Assembly: GCF_000378305.1 (NCBI RefSeq)
Contig: NZ_KB899539.1
Coordinates: 552,570 to 616,569, forward strand
Direction: 5' to 3'
From: Thioalkalivibrio sp. ALJ12
Lineage (GTDB): Bacteria > Pseudomonadota > Gammaproteobacteria > Ectothiorhodospirales > Ectothiorhodospiraceae
Length of the DNA stretch: 64,000 nucleotides
In this document: one piece after another, positions 62,387 through 64,000 of the stretch
Layout: every line of letters begins with the position of its first letter
Numbering within the stretch: position 1 is the first letter of the stretch
The notes under the pieces: generated by a model
What the model was told of the DNA's origin: nothing
Seen by the model: only the letters and a program-made list of their open reading frames with translations
Databases searched by the model: none
Made by a program: the position numbers and the translations under genes

Positions 62387-63856
62387 ATGGGCATGGCCTG
62401 TTGTGCACCGCACGGCGCGAACGCCGGCATCAACCCCTGCCATTGTGGCGCGGCCCACACCCAGGCAGCCTTCCGGCGCATCGAGGCCGACCTGAACCGG
62501 CGCCAGTTCCTCGGCGGTGTCGCCGCCGTACTGGGCATGTTCGCGGGCTTCGGCCTCGCCCCGCGCGAGCTCAAGGCCGGCGCGCCCGGGCAGCCGCTGC
62601 TGCTCACCCACCTGCGGCTGTTCGACGGCGAGACCCTCTCGCTGCGCGAGGACGTGGACATCCTGATCGAGGACGGCCGCATCGCCGCGCTGCCCCGGCG
62701 CGGCGAGGGCCCAACCGGTGCGCGCGCAATCGACTGCGGCGGGCGCGCGGTCATCCCCGGCCTGATCGACGCCCACTGGCACAGCACGCTGGTCGGGGTC
62801 AGCCAGATGACCGCCATGACCGCGGACATCGGCTTCCTGCACCTGATGGCCGGGCGCGAGGCCGGCGCGACCCTGATGCGCGGCTTCACCACCGTGCGCG
62901 ATCTCGGCGGCCCGGCCTTTGGCCTGAAGATGGCCATCGACCGCGGCGCGGTGGCCGGCCCGCGCATCTTCCCCTGCGGCGCGATGATCTCCCAGACCTC
63001 CGGGCACGGCGATTTTCGCCAGCGCCACGAATTGCCGCGCATGCCCGGCACCCCGCCGAGTTACATCGAGAGCAGCGGCGTCGCCGCGATTGCGGACGGC
63101 GTGGACGAGGTGCTGCGGCGCACCCGGGAACAGCTGATGCAAGGCGCCAGCCAGATCAAGATCATGGCCGGGGGCGGCGTCTCCAGCCTGTACGACCCGC
63201 TGGACACCGCTCAGTACCTGGAAGAGGAGATGCATGCCGCCGTGCGCGCCGCTGCCGACTGGGGCACCTACGTGTGCGCCCATGTCTACACGCCGCAGGG
63301 CATCCAGCGCGCAATCCGCGCCGGGGTGCGCTCCATCGAGCACGGCCAGCTGGCCGACGAGGAGACGGTGCGCATGATGGCAGATGCCAACGTGTGGTGG
63401 AGTATCCAGCCCTTCCTGGACGACGAGGACGCCAACCCGAAGGCGGACCCCGTCTCCCGGGCCAAACAGCTCCAGGTGAGCGCGGGCACCGAGCAAGCCT
63501 TCGAACTGGGCCGCCAGTATGGCGTGCCCATGGCCTTCGGGACCGACATCCTGTTCAGCCCCGAGGGCGCCGTCAGCCAGGGCCGCCAGTTGGCCAAGCT
63601 GACCCGCTTCATGCCCCCGCTGGAGGCCCTGCACATGGCCACCGGCGCGGCCGGCCAACTGCTCGCCCTGTCCGGCGACCGCGCCCCCTACCCCGGCCGC
63701 CTCGGCGTGATCGCCGAAGGGGCCCTGGCCGACCTGCTCGTGGTCGATGCCGACCCGGCGGCCGGGCTGGACTGGCTGGATGCACCCGACGACCACCTGC
63801 ACCTGATCATGAAGGGCGGCGCCATCGTCCGGAACAAACTGGACCGCGCTGAATAG
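62387..63856 (+). CDS. Tat-exported metal-dependent amidohydrolase with Cys-rich N-terminus
   Basis: 489 residues. A Cys/His-rich start (MGMACCAPHGANAGINPCHC) precedes a twin-arginine signal (LNRRQFLGGVAAVLGMFAGF), so the enzyme is probably exported folded with its metals. The amidohydrolase core has the metal HxH in LIDAHWHST, the bridging Lys region QIKIMAGGG, His in VCAHVY and IEHGQL, and Asp in FGTDILF. This is the imidazolonepropionase/Xaa-Pro-dipeptidase-like branch, which hydrolyses cyclic or peptide amide bonds; the substrate is unknown. AGGAG lies 10 bp before ATG 62387. The Cys-rich N-terminus before the Tat motif is unusual. Confidence 0.9.
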   Translation: MGMACCAPHGANAGINPCHCGAAHTQAAFRRIEADLNRRQFLGGVAAVLGMFAGFGLAPRELKAGAPGQPLLLTHLRLFDGETLSLREDVDILIEDGRIAALPRRGEGPTGARAIDCGGRAVIPGLIDAHWHSTLVGVSQMTAMTADIGFLHLMAGREAGATLMRGFTTVRDLGGPAFGLKMAIDRGAVAGPRIFPCGAMISQTSGHGDFRQRHELPRMPGTPPSYIESSGVAAIADGVDEVLRRTREQLMQGASQIKIMAGGGVSSLYDPLDTAQYLEEEMHAAVRAAADWGTYVCAHVYTPQGIQRAIRAGVRSIEHGQLADEETVRMMADANVWWSIQPFLDDEDANPKADPVSRAKQLQVSAGTEQAFELGRQYGVPMAFGTDILFSPEGAVSQGRQLAKLTRFMPPLEALHMATGAAGQLLALSGDRAPYPGRLGVIAEGALADLLVVDADPAAGLDWLDAPDDHLHLIMKGGAIVRNKLDRAE

Positions 63857-63928
63857 ATCAATATCCTTCGCTCTGCCTGAAAGTCGATTCTCCGGTGCAC
63901 CACCAATCGCCCATGGAGGCATGCACGA

Positions 63929-64000
63929 ATGATGGAAAGAATGTTCACCAGCAGCCGGCTGCTGGTACTGGTGACGGTCGTGGTCAGCACCATTGCGGCT
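63929..64000 (+). CDS. membrane protein N-terminus, cut by the window end
   Basis: ATG 63929 has GGAGG 9 bp upstream. The 24 visible residues (MMERMFTSSRLLVLVTVVVS then TIAA) start a membrane helix after a short basic end. The opening resembles YqhA/UPF0114-type membrane proteins, but too little is seen to assign it. Confidence 0.6.
   Translation, partial: MMERMFTSSRLLVLVTVVVSTIAA

Overview
The window is high-GC chromosomal DNA with short intergenic gaps, many GTG starts and overlapping stop/start codons. Lipoproteins, OmpA, MliC, ThiI with a rhodanese tail, and a flagellin behind a textbook sigma-28 promoter point to a motile, Gram-negative gammaproteobacterium. The acidic protein composition, the H+-pyrophosphatase and the overall gene mix would fit a halo-alkaliphilic member of the Ectothiorhodospiraceae (Thioalkalivibrio-like). 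That assignment is inference; no rRNA, tRNA or complete IS is present to anchor it.

Layout. 0-9.5 kb: ybgA-like/thiI pair, a patatin lipase coupled to a pentapeptide-repeat membrane protein, an Ala/Gly/Glu-rich exported protein, a CSS-EAL phosphodiesterase coupled to an OmpA lipoprotein, a GGDEF cyclase and a PRC-barrel protein. 9.5-20 kb: Crp-type regulator, CsbD, lactate permease family, MliC lipoprotein, a solitary flagellin, a BdlA-like PAS-PAS chemoreceptor and two unrecognised exported proteins. 20-32 kb: an EAL phosphodiesterase behind a structured leader, DUF4168 and DUF4197 proteins, a lipase, a periplasmic solute-binding protein, a quinone-reductase/UbiA fusion, phosphoribosyltransferases, START-like and VOC proteins, and two copies of a non-autonomous inverted-repeat element. 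32-49 kb: K+-independent H+-pyrophosphatase, HIT protein, CBS proteins, a HAD-phosphatase/P-loop ATPase fusion, an LplT-like transporter, an M50 protease, a Ycf46-like AAA protein, a DUF389 membrane protein and a PAS-GAF-GGDEF cyclase. 49-64 kb: cold-shock protein, a three-domain acyl-AMP ligase/ACP/acyltransferase, NERD protein, an FtsH-type protease with an acidic leader segment, a second HAD/ATPase fusion, gene remnants, an MFS carrier and a Tat-exported amidohydrolase.

How it fits together. Cyclic-di-GMP turnover is a recurring theme: two EAL enzymes with all expected active-site residues, two GGEEF cyclases with I-sites, a remnant GGDEF domain and a BdlA-type receptor, near a flagellin gene. 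A second theme is membrane and envelope upkeep: FtsH, M50 protease, acyltransferase with a separate lysolipid-type carrier, PRC-barrel, CsbD, OmpA and many lipoproteins.

The most notable points are: (1) a 271-299 bp inverted-repeat element whose terminal repeats differ between copies but match within each copy, one copy having split a VOC gene without disturbing the frame of its two halves; (2) a folded leader with a GCAAAGCC motif directly before an EAL gene; (3) two paralogous HAD/ATPase fusions, one next to FtsH; (4) a family of short repeats confined to 50-62 kb that lie beside truncated genes.
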